Assembly (NCBI RefSeq): GCF_022761035.1
Contig: NZ_JAKWJP010000002.1
Span: 620,001 to 684,000 of the forward strand
Direction of reading: 5' to 3'
Source: Microbacterium sp. SS28
GTDB lineage: Bacteria; Actinomycetota; Actinomycetes; Actinomycetales; Microbacteriaceae
DNA: 64,000 nt
Shown: one piece after another, positions 16,265 through 25,736 of the stretch
Position numbering within the stretch: position 1 is the stretch's first letter
Layout: every line of letters begins with the position of its first letter
Notes under the pieces: generated by a model
What the model was told of the DNA's origin: nothing
The model's database searches: none
What the model saw: only the letters and a program-made list of their open reading frames with translations
Position numbers and translations under genes: made by a program

Positions 16265-17053
16265 TCAGGCGCTCGTGGCGCGTGCCGCGTGCCGGCCGTC
16301 CTCGGAGGTCAGCGTGATCGGCAGCCCGAAGGTCGCCGTGAGATTCTCGGCAGTGAGCGTCTCGTCGATGGGGCCGGCCGCGACGATGCCGCCGTCGCGC
16401 AGCAGCAGCACGTGCGTGAAGCCGACCGGGATCTCTTCGACATGGTGGGTCACCATGATCATCGCGGGCGTCGTGGGGGCCTGCGCGTAGCCGCCGAGGA
16501 GCTGCAGCAGCTCTTCGCGCGCACCGAGGTCGAGGCTCGCGGTGGGCTCGTCCAGGAGGAGAAGCTCGGGATCGGTCATTACGGCGCGCGCGATCTGTAC
16601 GCGCTTCTGCTCGCCGTCCGAGAGCGTGCCGAACGTGCGATCGGCGAGGTGGTCGAGCTTCCACTCGGCGAGCACGCGCAGCGCGCGGCGCTCGTCGATG
16701 TCCTCGTAGTCCTCGTTCCAGCGCCCGAGGACCGAGAACGCCGCCGTGAGCACGACGTTGATGACGGTCTCCTCCGGCGGCACGCGCTTGGCCATCGCGG
16801 ACGACGCGAAGCCGATGCGCGGGCGCAGCTCGAAGACGTCGGTGCGGCCGAGCCGCTCGCCCAGGATGCTGACGGTCCCCGAGGTCGGGTGGATCAGCGT
16901 GTCGGCCAGCTGCAGGACTGTCGTCTTGCCTGCCCCGTTGGGCCCGAGGATCACCCAGCGCTCGTCGTCCTCGACCGACCAGTTCAGCCGATCGACGATG
17001 TCACGGGCGTTTCGGCGGACGACGACGTCGGAGAACTGGAGGACTTGCGCCAT
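16265..17053 (-). CDS. ABC transporter ATP-binding protein
   Basis: 262 aa. Seen: Walker [10 protein letters not shown] (38-46), signature LSDGEQKRV (a variant of LSGGQ), Walker B LLLLDEP and the switch His in VTHHVEEIP. No permease gene is adjacent. The variant signature and the solitary position resemble the YlmA/ModF-like group of ATPases in Microbacteriaceae, whose substrate is unassigned. Leaderless start: TAGGCT six bases before ATG. It is followed after about 125 bases by the rpmE2 promoter region. Confidence 0.85.
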   Translation of the reverse strand: MAQVLQFSDVVVRRNARDIVDRLNWSVEDDERWVILGPNGAGKTTVLQLADTLIHPTSGTVSILGERLGRTDVFELRPRIGFASSAMAKRVPPEETVINVVLTAAFSVLGRWNEDYEDIDERRALRVLAEWKLDHLADRTFGTLSDGEQKRVQIARAVMTDPELLLLDEPTASLDLGAREELLQLLGGYAQAPTTPAMIMVTHHVEEIPVGFTHVLLLRDGGIVAAGPIDETLTAENLTATFGLPITLTSEDGRHAARATSA

Positions 17054-17059
17054 GCCGCC

Positions 17060-17065
17060 AGCCTA
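17060..17065 (-). promoter_or_regulatory. -10 hexamer TAGGCT before the ABC ATPase
   Basis: TAGGCT on the minus strand, six bases from ATG 17053. It lies in the 9-base gap and overlaps the end of the glgM stop region, so the downstream gene has its own promoter despite the tight spacing. Confidence 0.55.
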
Positions 17066-18256
17066 TCGGGCCGCGCGAGCGACCTCCGCGTACAGCTCCT
17101 CGGTCGTCTGCGCGATCGAGCCCCAGCTGAAGTCGTCGGCGGCGCGCTGCCTGCCCGCTCTTCCGTAGGCGGCGGCGCGCTCGCGGTCGGAGACGACCTC
17201 GGTCAGGACGCGGGCGAGATCGTCGACGAATCCATCCGGATCGATCGGGGTCCCGGTGCCGTCCTGCACCTGCTCGATGGGGACGAGGCGGCCCGTCACG
17301 CCGTCCACGACGACCTCCGGGATGCCGCCCGTAGCGGTGCCGACGACGGCGGCTCCGCACGCCATGGCCTCGAGGTTCACGATGCCGAGCGGCTCGTAGA
17401 CCGACGGGCAGACGAACGTCGTCGCGGCGCTCAGGATCGTGCACAGCTCGTGACGCGACAGGAGGCGGTCGAGCCACACGACGCCCTCGCGGGTCGTCTG
17501 GAGCCCGCGGACGAGCTCCTCCACCTCGGCGAGGATCTGCGGAGTGTCGGGCGCGCCCGCGCACAGCACGAGCTGGACGTCGGGCGGCAGCTGCTCGGCC
17601 GCGCGCAACAGGTACGGCAGGCCCTTCTGACGCGTGATGCGCCCGACGAACACGATCGACGGCTTGGATGCGTCGATGCCGAGCTCCGCGAGCAGCGGAG
17701 CGTCTTCGACGGGATGCCACGCCTCGACGTCGATGCCGTTGTAGATGACGCGCACCTTGCCGGGATCCAGCGACGGATAGCTGCGCAGGATGTCGGCCTT
17801 CATGCCCTCGCTGACCGCGACGATCGCGGCAGCGCCCTCGTACGCCGTCTTCTCGATGTAGCTCGACACGGCGTACCCGCCGCCGAGCTGCTCGGCCTTC
17901 CACGGCCGCAGCGGCTCGAGGCTGTGCGCCGTAACGATGTGCGGGATCCCGTGCAGGAGCGAGGCGAGATGCCCCGCGAAGTTCGCGTACCAGGTGTGGC
18001 TGTGGACGACGTCGGCGCCCGCGACATCCGTCACGATCTCGAGGTCGGTTCCGAGGGTCTGGAGGGCCGCGTTCGCCGAGGCGAGCTCGCTCGGCACGCC
18101 GTACGCCGTCGTGTCGGGCTCGTCGCGCGGTGCGCCGAACGCGCGCACCTGCACCTCGATCGAGGCGCGCAGCGCCTTGACGAGCTCGGTCGCGTGAACA
18201 CCCGCGCCACCGTAGATCTCGGGCGGGTACTCCTTCGTGATGATGTCGACGCGCAT
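17063..18256 (-). CDS. glgM: GT4 glycosyltransferase: glycogen/maltose-1-phosphate synthase (GlgA/GlgM type)
   Basis: 397 aa. Seen: N-terminal KEYPPEIYGGAGVH, FVGRITRQKGL, and PSVYEPLGIVNLEAMACG with the E-x7-E retaining GT4 signature. The length and GT4 type fit the actinobacterial enzyme first called GlgA and later shown in mycobacteria to make maltose-1-phosphate from ADP-glucose and glucose-1-phosphate (GlgM). It is divergent from glgC with 77 bases between starts, the same layout as Rv1212c-Rv1213. No glgE or glgB is in the window, so its acceptor cannot be proven here. Confidence 0.88.
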   Translation of the reverse strand: MRVDIITKEYPPEIYGGAGVHATELVKALRASIEVQVRAFGAPRDEPDTTAYGVPSELASANAALQTLGTDLEIVTDVAGADVVHSHTWYANFAGHLASLLHGIPHIVTAHSLEPLRPWKAEQLGGGYAVSSYIEKTAYEGAAAIVAVSEGMKADILRSYPSLDPGKVRVIYNGIDVEAWHPVEDAPLLAELGIDASKPSIVFVGRITRQKGLPYLLRAAEQLPPDVQLVLCAGAPDTPQILAEVEELVRGLQTTREGVVWLDRLLSRHELCTILSAATTFVCPSVYEPLGIVNLEAMACGAAVVGTATGGIPEVVVDGVTGRLVPIEQVQDGTGTPIDPDGFVDDLARVLTEVVSDRERAAAYGRAGRQRAADDFSWGSIAQTTEELYAEVARAAR

Positions 18257-18263
18257 GCCACGA

Positions 18264-18269
18264 AACCTA
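18264..18269 (-). promoter_or_regulatory. -10 hexamer TAGGTT, leaderless glgM
   Basis: TAGGTT on the minus strand with seven bases to ATG 18256. Faces the glgC promoter in a 77-base gap. Confidence 0.55.
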
Positions 18270-18320
18270 GTACACGAGACACCCCGGGCACACCTGCTAC
18301 CCCGGTTCCGCCGAGCCCCC

Positions 18321-18326
18321 TAGTGT
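18321..18326 (+). promoter_or_regulatory. -10 hexamer TAGTGT, leaderless glgC
   Basis: TAGTGT with seven bases to ATG 18334; it excludes the in-frame GTG at 18325, which overlaps the hexamer. Confidence 0.55.
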
Positions 18327-18333
18327 GGGTGCC

Positions 18334-19578
<1,245 letters not shown>

Positions 19579-19622
19579 GCCGCACACGGCGGCGGTCGTC
19601 ATCGGCCGTCGCCATGCGCCGC

Positions 19623-19628
19623 TACGGT
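19623..19628 (+). promoter_or_regulatory. -10 hexamer TACGGT, leaderless serB
   Basis: TACGGT with seven bases to GTG 19636. Confidence 0.5.
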
Positions 19629-19635
19629 GGAAGGC

Positions 19636-20277
19636 GTGTCCGCGCCATCCGCTCGCTTCCTCGTCGTGCTCGACGCCGACTCGACCCTCATCCGCAACGA
19701 GGTCATCGAGCTCATCGCCGACGAGGTGGGCCGCGGCGCCGAAGTCGCTGCGGCGACCGAGGCCGCGATGCGCGGCGAGGTCGACTTCGCGACGAGCCTG
19801 CGCTCGCGCGTGCGCGCACTCGCGGGCGTGCCGGTGGCAGCCTTCGCGCACGTCCTGGCGCGGATCGAGCCGACTCCCGGCGTGCGCGAACTGACCTCCG
19901 CCGTGCACGAGCGCGGTGGGCTCGTGGGCGTCGTCTCGGGCGGATTCCACGAGATCCTCGACACGATCGCGCCGCAGCTCGGCGCCGATGTGTGGCGGGC
20001 GAACCGCCTCGCGGTGTCGGGCGGCGTGCTCTCGGGCGAGGTCGACGGCGGAATCGTCGACGCCGAGGTCAAGGCTCAGACCCTGAGCGGCTGGGCGCAC
20101 GACGCAGGGGTCGCACTGGGCCGCACGATCGCGATCGGCGACGGCGCGAACGACCTGCGCATGATGGAGGTCGCGGGGCTCGGCGTCGCTTTCAACGCCA
20201 AGCCCGCCGTGCGCGCCAAGGCCGACCTCGTGGTCGGCCCCGTCGACCTGCGAGAGGTCATCGCGCTCCTCCCCTGA
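19636..20277 (+). CDS. serB: Phosphoserine phosphatase (HAD family)
   Basis: 213 aa, GTG start. Seen: HAD motif I VVLDADSTLI (nucleophile Asp13, DxDST), motif II VVSGGFHEI, motif III with Lys in NAKPAVRAKAD, and motif IV IGDGANDLRMM. It dephosphorylates O-phosphoserine in serine synthesis. The N-terminal ACT domains found in longer SerB proteins are absent, so it is the short form. The GTG at 19636 is preferred to an upstream in-frame TTG/ATG because of the -10 hexamer. Confidence 0.92.
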   Translation: MSAPSARFLVVLDADSTLIRNEVIELIADEVGRGAEVAAATEAAMRGEVDFATSLRSRVRALAGVPVAAFAHVLARIEPTPGVRELTSAVHERGGLVGVVSGGFHEILDTIAPQLGADVWRANRLAVSGGVLSGEVDGGIVDAEVKAQTLSGWAHDAGVALGRTIAIGDGANDLRMMEVAGLGVAFNAKPAVRAKADLVVGPVDLREVIALLP

Positions 20278-20297
20278 CCGACGTCCGAACCCCCGGG

Positions 20298-20303
20298 TAG
20301 CGT
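20298..20303 (+). promoter_or_regulatory. -10 hexamer TAGCGT, leaderless hydrolase gene
   Basis: TAGCGT with six bases to ATG 20310. Confidence 0.5.
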
Positions 20304-20309
20304 CCAGGC

Positions 20310-21005
20310 ATGGACATCATCCTGGTTCCCGGTCTCTGGCTCGACTCCTCTTCGTGGGAGGCGGTGACGCCCGCGTTGACGAGGGCGGGGCACACGGCGC
20401 ATCCGCTCACGCTGCCGGGCCTGGGCGTTCCCGCGCCGGCCTCGGAATCCATCGGCATCGCCGACTGGGTCGACGCCGTCGTCGCCGAGATCGACGCTCT
20501 CGAGGGCGACGTCGTGCTCGTGGGGCACTCCGGCGGCGGCAACGTCGTGTGGGGCGCCGCCGACGCGCGGCCCAATCGCGTCGCCCGCGTGGTCTTCGTC
20601 GACGCGGTGCCGCCGCCGCCAGGGCGCGGGATCTCGGAGTTCGACGTCGTCGACGGCGTCGTGCCGTTCCCCGGCTGGGACTCCTTCGACGCTCCCGACG
20701 TCGCCGATCTCGACGCCGCGACGCGCGAGACGTGGGCCGCGCGCACGGGGTCGGTGCCGGCTCGCGTGCCGACCGATCCGATCCACCTCGGCGACGAGCG
20801 ACGTCGCACGGTGCCCGTGACGATCCTGTCGGGCAACGCGAACGAAGAGGAGTTCCGTGCCGAGCTCGCGAACTGGGGACCGTGGGCCGACGAGTTCGAG
20901 GCCATCGAGGACGCCGAGATCATCAGGCTCGGCTCCGGTCACTGGCCGCAGTTCTCCCAGCCCGACGCCCTCGCGCGCGCGATCATCGCCGCCGTGGAGC
21001 GCTGA
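20310..21005 (+). CDS. Alpha/beta hydrolase, EstA/AB-hydrolase_6 type
   Basis: 231 aa. Seen: VPGLWLDSSSWE oxyanion entry, nucleophile elbow VGHSGGGNVV (Ser about 75), and a C-terminal SGHWPQFSQPDALARAI with the catalytic His. No signal peptide. It belongs to the same superfamily as MhpC or salicylate esterase-like hydrolases, but the substrate is unknown. Monocistronic by promoter evidence, converging on the SDR gene 24 bases away. Confidence 0.85.
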   Translation: MDIILVPGLWLDSSSWEAVTPALTRAGHTAHPLTLPGLGVPAPASESIGIADWVDAVVAEIDALEGDVVLVGHSGGGNVVWGAADARPNRVARVVFVDAVPPPPGRGISEFDVVDGVVPFPGWDSFDAPDVADLDAATRETWAARTGSVPARVPTDPIHLGDERRRTVPVTILSGNANEEEFRAELANWGPWADEFEAIEDAEIIRLGSGHWPQFSQPDALARAIIAAVER

Positions 21006-21029
21006 CGTCGCTGTCGTGGCTCGGCGGGG

Positions 21030-21740
21030 TCAGTGCCCCATGCCGAGGCCGCCGTCGACCGGGATGACCGCACCCGAGATGTAGGCGGCGTCATCCGACG
21101 CGAGCCATGTGACGACACCGGCGACCTCGTCGGTGCTCGCGAACCGGCCCGCGGGGATGTTGCTCTTGTACTGCGCCTGCGTCTCCTCGGGAAGCGCAGC
21201 TGTCATGTCGGTCTCGATGAAGCCGGGCGCCACGACGTTGGCCGTGATCCCGCGACCGCCGAGCTCGCGCGTGAGTGAGCGGGCGAAGCCCACGAGACCG
21301 GCCTTCGAGGACGAGTAGTTGATCTGGCCCGGCGAGCCGTAGAGACCCACGACGCTCGAGATCAGGATGACGCGTCCCCACTTCGCGCGGAGCATGCCCT
21401 TCGAGGCGCGCTTGACGACGCGGAACGCGCCGCCGAGGTTCGTCGCCACGACGCTGTCGAAGTCGTCCTCCGTCATGCGCAGCAGGAGAGTGTCCTTCGT
21501 GACGCCCGCGTTGGCCACGACGATGCCGATCGGCCCCAGGGCCGCCTCGACCTCAGTGAAGGCCGCGTCGACGGCCGCGGCATCCGTCACATCCGCGCGG
21601 ACCGTGAGCGTGCCCTCGGGACCCTCGCCGGATCGCGCCGTGACGGCGACCTTGTACCCCTCGGCGACGAAGCGCTCGGCGATGGCACGGCCGATGCCGC
21701 GATTGCCGCCGGTGACGAGGACGACGCGATCAGTGGACAT
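21030..21740 (-). CDS. SDR oxidoreductase, 3-oxoacyl-ACP reductase-like (FabG/MabA type)
   Basis: 236 aa. Seen: NADP-binding TGGNRGIG (9-16), NAG in VVANAG, and the catalytic Ser-Tyr-Lys in ISSVVGLYGSPGQINYSSSKAG, plus PGFIETDM near the C terminus. Full-length classical SDR. It probably reduces 3-oxoacyl-ACP in fatty acid synthesis; position alone does not exclude an acetoacetyl-CoA reductase. The ATG at 21740 has GGGAG upstream. Confidence 0.88.
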   Translation of the reverse strand: MSTDRVVLVTGGNRGIGRAIAERFVAEGYKVAVTARSGEGPEGTLTVRADVTDAAAVDAAFTEVEAALGPIGIVVANAGVTKDTLLLRMTEDDFDSVVATNLGGAFRVVKRASKGMLRAKWGRVILISSVVGLYGSPGQINYSSSKAGLVGFARSLTRELGGRGITANVVAPGFIETDMTAALPEETQAQYKSNIPAGRFASTDEVAGVVTWLASDDAAYISGAVIPVDGGLGMGH

Positions 21741-21851
21741 GGAGGCTCCCGGTGAGTCAGGGGGTGGACCGCACCAGCCTATCGGCGAGGCGTTTGACAC
21801 TCCTTCGCGACGCTGGAACCCTGGGAGGGAACTCGACGGAAGGGTCCGACC

Positions 21852-22328
21852 ATGAGCGATGCACCCCGCGACCCCGCGCAGCCTCCCGCCTACGGACAGC
21901 AGCCGCCGCAGCCTCCCGCCTACGGACAGCAGCCGCCGCAGCCGCCCGCGTATGGGCAGCAGCCGCCCGCGTATGGGCAGCAGCCGCCCGCGTACGGCCA
22001 GCCGTATGGAACGCCGGCATACCCGGCCGCCGCGCCCGCGTACGGCGCGCCGCCCGCGACGAAGACGAACACGCTGGCGGTCGTCTCGCTCATCTCGTCG
22101 CTCGTCGGGTTCTTCGTCATCCCCTTCCTCGGATCGATCACCGGCATCATCACGGGCCACATGTCGCTCAGCCAGATCAAGCGCACGGGCGAACAGGGAC
22201 GCGGCCTCGGGCTCGCCGGCACGATCGTCGGCTGGGTCGGACTCGTGCTCGCCATCATCGGGACGATCATCCTCGTCGCGTGGTTGAACTGGTTCGCGGT
22301 CAACGCCGGCACGATCCTCTCGAACTAG
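21852..22328 (+). CDS. DUF4190 domain membrane protein with PPAYGQQ repeats
   Basis: 158 aa. Residues 10-57 are five imperfect Pro-Ala-Tyr-Gly-Gln-Gln repeats, likely disordered and cytoplasmic. Residues about 75-150 contain two membrane segments (LAVVSLISSLVGFFVIPFLGSITGIITGH, split by a GxxxG turn, and GLGLAGTIVGWVGLVLAIIGTIILVAW), matching DUF4190. The function is unknown; such proteins are common in Microbacteriaceae. GGAAGGG precedes the ATG at seven bases. Confidence 0.8.
   Translation: MSDAPRDPAQPPAYGQQPPQPPAYGQQPPQPPAYGQQPPAYGQQPPAYGQPYGTPAYPAAAPAYGAPPATKTNTLAVVSLISSLVGFFVIPFLGSITGIITGHMSLSQIKRTGEQGRGLGLAGTIVGWVGLVLAIIGTIILVAWLNWFAVNAGTILSN
21879..22001 (+). repeat. Tandem coding repeats (two 30-bp then three 21-bp units)
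   Basis: Units at 21879 and 21909 (30 bp, encoding QPPAYGQQPP), then 21939, 21960 and 21981 (21 bp, encoding QPPAYGQ). Such arrays expand and contract by slippage, so unit number may differ between strains. Confidence 0.85.
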
Positions 22329-22373
22329 CGTCCGCAACGAGGCTGAGGGGGCGCTGGCCTCCTCCACGCGGCG

Positions 22374-22379
22374 TACCCT
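22374..22379 (+). promoter_or_regulatory. -10 hexamer TACCCT before the DUF3099-SURF1 operon
   Basis: TACCCT with nine bases to GTG 22389 and no Shine-Dalgarno sequence. Confidence 0.5.
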
Positions 22380-22388
22380 GGAATCATC

Positions 22389-22778
22389 GTGAAGCACTCG
22401 AACGGAGCACAGTCCGCGACGTCGCTCCCCCAGGCGCCGCAGGATGAGGTCGGCGCGCGCGAGACCCGCTACCTCGTCACGATGGGCATCCGCATCGCGT
22501 GCATCATCCTCATGATCGTCATCACGCCGTACGGCTGGTACACGTGGGTGCTCGCCGTAGGAGCCGTGGTCCTTCCCTACATCGCCGTCGTGGCGGCGAA
22601 CGTCGGGCAGGACGGTCGCCGCGTCAGGCGCGAGGACCCCGAGCGGGCTCTTCCTGCGACCGCGCGCGTCACGAGCACGGTGGAGACGCCGCGAGTGATC
22701 CGGGTCGAGGAGCAGAAGCCGCTCCCCCACGAAGCCGACGGGTCCGCCCCGGCAGCGAAGCCGGACGACGCGGCATGA
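22389..22778 (+). CDS. DUF3099 domain-containing membrane protein
   Basis: 129 aa, GTG start. Two hydrophobic segments (about 32-48 and 53-70: MGIRIACIILMIVITPYGWY and VLAVGAVVLPYIAVVAANVG) match DUF3099, followed by a charged, probably disordered cytoplasmic tail. The role is unknown. First of three genes joined by four-base ATGA overlaps, ending with SURF1, so a link to respiratory-complex assembly is possible but only inferred from operon structure. Confidence 0.82.
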   Translation: MKHSNGAQSATSLPQAPQDEVGARETRYLVTMGIRIACIILMIVITPYGWYTWVLAVGAVVLPYIAVVAANVGQDGRRVRREDPERALPATARVTSTVETPRVIRVEEQKPLPHEADGSAPAAKPDDAA

Positions 22779-22993
22779 GCGATACGGTCGAGACCGCGAT
22801 CTGCTCGCGGGCGGGATGCCGCGCGGTCGCGACATGGCGCATCGAGTGGCGCAATCCCCGCATCCACTCCGCCGATCGGCGCAAGGTCTGGGTCGCGTGC
22901 GACGAGCACCGCGACTACCTCCACGACTTCCTGGCGACCCGCGACTTCCCCGTCCAGGTCGCCCCGCTGCAGACGACGATCGAGACCTCATGA
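22775..22993 (+). CDS. Small cysteine/histidine-containing conserved protein
   Basis: 72 aa. It starts within the stop of the DUF3099 gene (ATGA) and ends within the start of SURF1 (ATGA). Seen: CSRAGC near residues 10-15, then WRIEWRNPRIH and CDEHRDYLHDFLATR. The two Cys plus the C-x2-H pair could bind a zinc or other metal. It is conserved in this genomic position in related actinobacteria from memory, but has no established function. Confidence 0.78.
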   Translation: MSDTVETAICSRAGCRAVATWRIEWRNPRIHSADRRKVWVACDEHRDYLHDFLATRDFPVQVAPLQTTIETS

Positions 22994-23859
22994 CGAGACG
23001 GGATGCCCCCGCCGCGGTCCGCTGGACCGCCTACATCGCCGTCGCGATCGTGTTCGCGATCGCGTGCGCGTTCCTGTCGGACTGGCAGTTCACACGCAAT
23101 GCGCACCGGACCGAGCAGCTCGAACTCATCGAGCAGAACTACGACGCGCCGCCCGTCCCGCTCGAGCAGGTCATCCCCGCGGGCGACGAGCTGTCGGCGG
23201 CCGAAGAGTGGCGGCCCGTCGTCCTCACGGGGGCCTACCTGACCGACGACCAGCTCCTCGCGCGCAACCGCGCGCACGGCGGCACTGCCGCGTACGAGGT
23301 GCTCGTTCCCTTCCGCCTGGACGACGGCCGCGTGCTCCTCGTCGACCGCGGGTGGGTCCCGCCGGGCGAGGAGCAGGCAGAGCCCGACGACATCCCTGCG
23401 GCTCCGGAGGGCGAGGCGACGGTCATCGTGCGGCTCCGCCCCGGCGAGCCGCTGCCCGGCTCGGGGCGGTCCGCACCCGAGGGTCAGGTGCCCACGATCC
23501 ATCTGCAGACGGTCGCCGATGCGGTCGACCCCGCGACGGCGGATGCCCTCGAGCTGAGCGCCTACGGGATCATGGTCTCGGAGGATCCGGCGCCCGCGAC
23601 GCGGCCGCAGGCGCTCGAGTCGCCCTCGGCCGACCCCGGCCCGCACCTGTCGTACGCGATCCAGTGGATCCTGTTCGCGCTCATGGGCTTCGTCTTCATC
23701 GGCTACATCATCCGCACCGAGCGCGCGCATCGTCGCGAGGACGCCGAGGATGCCGCGGCCGCGCGTGCGGGCGAAGCGCCCCCGACGCGCCCCAAGAAGC
23801 GCCGACGCGATGCGGACGCCGCCGCCGAGGACGAACTCGTCGACACCGCCGGGCGGTGA
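22990..23859 (+). CDS. SURF1-family cytochrome oxidase assembly protein
   Basis: 289 aa. Two membrane segments flank the extracytoplasmic SURF1 domain: residues 12-30 (AYIAVAIVFAIACAFLSDWQF) and about 220-240 (IQWILFALMGFVFIGYII). Inside are VVLTGAYLTDDQLLARNR and LLVDRGWVPPG, typical SURF1 motifs. It helps insert haem a into cytochrome c oxidase subunit I. The C-terminal 45 residues are a charged cytoplasmic tail with RPKKRRR. Last gene of the DUF3099 operon. Confidence 0.88.
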   Translation: MTRRDAPAAVRWTAYIAVAIVFAIACAFLSDWQFTRNAHRTEQLELIEQNYDAPPVPLEQVIPAGDELSAAEEWRPVVLTGAYLTDDQLLARNRAHGGTAAYEVLVPFRLDDGRVLLVDRGWVPPGEEQAEPDDIPAAPEGEATVIVRLRPGEPLPGSGRSAPEGQVPTIHLQTVADAVDPATADALELSAYGIMVSEDPAPATRPQALESPSADPGPHLSYAIQWILFALMGFVFIGYIIRTERAHRREDAEDAAAARAGEAPPTRPKKRRRDADAAAEDELVDTAGR

Positions 23860-23892
23860 TCGCCGGCTGCGAAGCCTGAGGGCTACGCGAGC

Positions 23893-23942
23893 GTGATGCG
23901 TTTCGATACGCCGCGGCTGAAGCCGCGGCTACTCAACGACCG
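23893..23942. repeat. REP-like intergenic palindromic element
   Basis: The segment reads GCGTTTCGATACG, then a palindrome AGCCGCGGC/GCCGCGGCT around TTCA, then CTACTCAACGACCG. From memory this resembles a short repeat scattered between genes in Microbacterium. Only one copy lies in this window, so repeat status needs a genome-wide search. Confidence 0.5.
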
Positions 23943-23948
23943 TACTTC

Positions 23949-23970
23949 TTGATCACGCAAGCGTGATCAA
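23949..23970 (-). terminator. Hairpin spanning the stop codon of the ABC-F gene
   Basis: Perfect 10-bp arms (TTGATCACGC and its complement) with a two-base loop. The stop codon and last codons of the ABC-F gene lie inside it. It has no U-tract. Confidence 0.55.
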
Positions 23971-25551
23971 GTCCGCGTAGTCGCGGCCCCAGATGTCCTC
24001 GACGCCGTCCGGCAGGATCAGGACGCGCTCGGGGTTGAGGGCGTGGACGGCCCCCTCGTCGTGCGAGACGAGCACGACGGCGCCCTCATAGTGCGCGAGC
24101 GCGCCCAGGATCTCTTCGCGCGATGCCGGGTCGAGGTTGTTCGTCGGCTCGTCGAGCAGCAGCATGTTCGCCGACGACACCACGAGCGTCGCGAGCGAGA
24201 GTCGCGTCTTCTCACCGCCGGAGAGCACACCGGCGGGCTTGAGCACGTCGTCGCCCGTGAACAGGAACGAGCCGAGCACCTTGCGCGCCTCGGTCGCGTT
24301 GATGTCGGGCGCGGCCGACATCATGTTCTCGAGCACGGAGCGGTCGACGTCGAGGTTCTCGTGCTCCTGCGCGTAGTAGCCGATCTTGAGGCCGTGTCCG
24401 GGCTCCAGCTGACCCGTGTCGGGCTGGTCGACGCCCGCGAGGATGCGCAGGAGCGTCGTCTTGCCCGCGCCGTTGAGGCCCAGGATGACGACCTTCGAGC
24501 CGCGGTCGATCGCGAGGTCGACATCCGTGAAGATCTCGAGCGAGCCGTACGACTTCGAGAGCCCCGATGCCATGAGCGGCGTCTTCCCGCACGGCGACGG
24601 CTTCGGGAATCGCAGCTTCGCGACGCGCTCCTCCTGGCGCACGTCGTCGAGGCCCGAGAGCATCTTCTCGGCGCGAGCCACCATCTGGTGCGCGGCGGCG
24701 GCCTTCGAGGCCTTCGCGCCGAAGCGCGCGGCCTGCAGCTGGAGCGCCGTCGCCTTCTTCTCGACGTTGACGCGCTCCTTCTTGCGTCGCTCCTCGTCGG
24801 CCACCCGCTGACGGAGGTAGTTCTTCCAGTTCATGTTGTAGACGTCGATGACCTGGCGGTTCGCGTCGAGGTAGAAGACGCGGTTGACGGTCTCGCCGAC
24901 GAGCTCGACATCGTGGCTGATGACGATGAGCCCGCCCTTGTAGTTCTTGAGGAACTCGCGCAGCCACACGACGCTGTCGGCGTCGAGGTGGTTGGTCGGC
25001 TCGTCGAGGATCATCGACTGCGCGTCCGAGAAGAGGATGCGCGCGAGCTCGATGCGACGGCGCTGACCGCCCGAGAGGGTCTTGAGCGGCTGGTCGAGGA
25101 TGCGGTCGGGCAGCGAGAGATTGTGGGCGATGGATGCCGCTTCCGCTTCGGCCGCATAGCCGCCGAGCGCTTCGAACCGCTCCGTCAGGTTGGCGTAGCG
25201 CCGCATCGCCTTCGCGGCCACCGCGGGGTCGTCGGCGCCCATCTCGAGGGACGCGTCGTGCATGCCGAGTGCGAGCGTGCCGAGTCCGCGGGCGTCGAGG
25301 ATGCGCGTGCGCGCGAGCATCTCGGGGTCTCCCGAGCGCGGGTCCTGCGGCAGGTAGCCGAGCTCGCCCGAGCGGTCGACGCGGCCGTCCGCGGGCAGCA
25401 GGTCGCCCGCGAGCACCTTCGTGAGGGTGGTCTTGCCGGCGCCGTTTCGCCCGACGAGGCCGATCTTGTCGCCGTCCGAGACGCGGAACGACACCTCCGA
25501 CATGAGGACGCGGGCGCCTACGCGGATCTCGAGGTCGTGCACGGCGAGCAC
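23953..25551 (-). CDS. ABC-F family ATPase (translation factor/ribosome-associated)
   Basis: 532 aa. Two ABC domains: Walker A GRNGAGKT near 40 and GLNGAGKT near 345; signatures LSGGQRRR and LSGGEKTR; Walker B followed by DEPTNHLD and DEPTNNLD. The linker with many charged residues (about 235-300) is the P-site tRNA interaction motif region. No membrane domain. ABC-F proteins act on the ribosome in translation or antibiotic resistance; the subgroup is not resolved. GTG 25551 is chosen because TATACT at 25602-25607 puts the transcript start near 25595, inside the longer GTG-25599 frame. Confidence 0.9.
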   Translation of the reverse strand: MLAVHDLEIRVGARVLMSEVSFRVSDGDKIGLVGRNGAGKTTLTKVLAGDLLPADGRVDRSGELGYLPQDPRSGDPEMLARTRILDARGLGTLALGMHDASLEMGADDPAVAAKAMRRYANLTERFEALGGYAAEAEAASIAHNLSLPDRILDQPLKTLSGGQRRRIELARILFSDAQSMILDEPTNHLDADSVVWLREFLKNYKGGLIVISHDVELVGETVNRVFYLDANRQVIDVYNMNWKNYLRQRVADEERRKKERVNVEKKATALQLQAARFGAKASKAAAAHQMVARAEKMLSGLDDVRQEERVAKLRFPKPSPCGKTPLMASGLSKSYGSLEIFTDVDLAIDRGSKVVILGLNGAGKTTLLRILAGVDQPDTGQLEPGHGLKIGYYAQEHENLDVDRSVLENMMSAAPDINATEARKVLGSFLFTGDDVLKPAGVLSGGEKTRLSLATLVVSSANMLLLDEPTNNLDPASREEILGALAHYEGAVVLVSHDEGAVHALNPERVLILPDGVEDIWGRDYADLITLA

Positions 25552-25601
25552 AGCGGACGTCCGTTTCTTAGAGGTGGAGGCGGCCGACCGGCCAGCCACT
25601 C

Positions 25602-25607
25602 AGTATA
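25602..25607 (-). promoter_or_regulatory. -10 hexamer TATACT of the ABC-F gene
   Basis: Near-consensus TATACT on the minus strand, about 50 bases upstream of the preferred GTG. It is the most AT-rich spot in this gap. Confidence 0.55.
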
Positions 25608-25723
25608 TTCGCCCCGCCTGAGAGGCCGGCTCGGCCCGAACGTGCAACCGGACGCGCCGAAGGGGCACCGCCTCTGCACGCGATGCGGGCCTCGCGCACG
25701 GTGCCGCGCGGGCGCGGCGACCC

Positions 25724-25729
25724 TAGCGT
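25724..25729 (+). promoter_or_regulatory. -10 hexamer TAGCGT, leaderless start of the eCIS plus-strand pair
   Basis: TAGCGT with seven bases to ATG 25737. It excludes the in-frame ATG at 25683. Confidence 0.55.
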
Positions 25730-25736
25730 CACAGCT

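Noticed and set aside
21879..22001. CRISPR-like repeat array
   Set aside because: The units are direct coding repeats with no spacers and encode PPAYGQQ.
25552..25599. Longer ABC-F start at GTG 25599
   Set aside because: The TATACT hexamer places transcription at about 25595, inside that codon region; the extra residues are not ABC-F-like.
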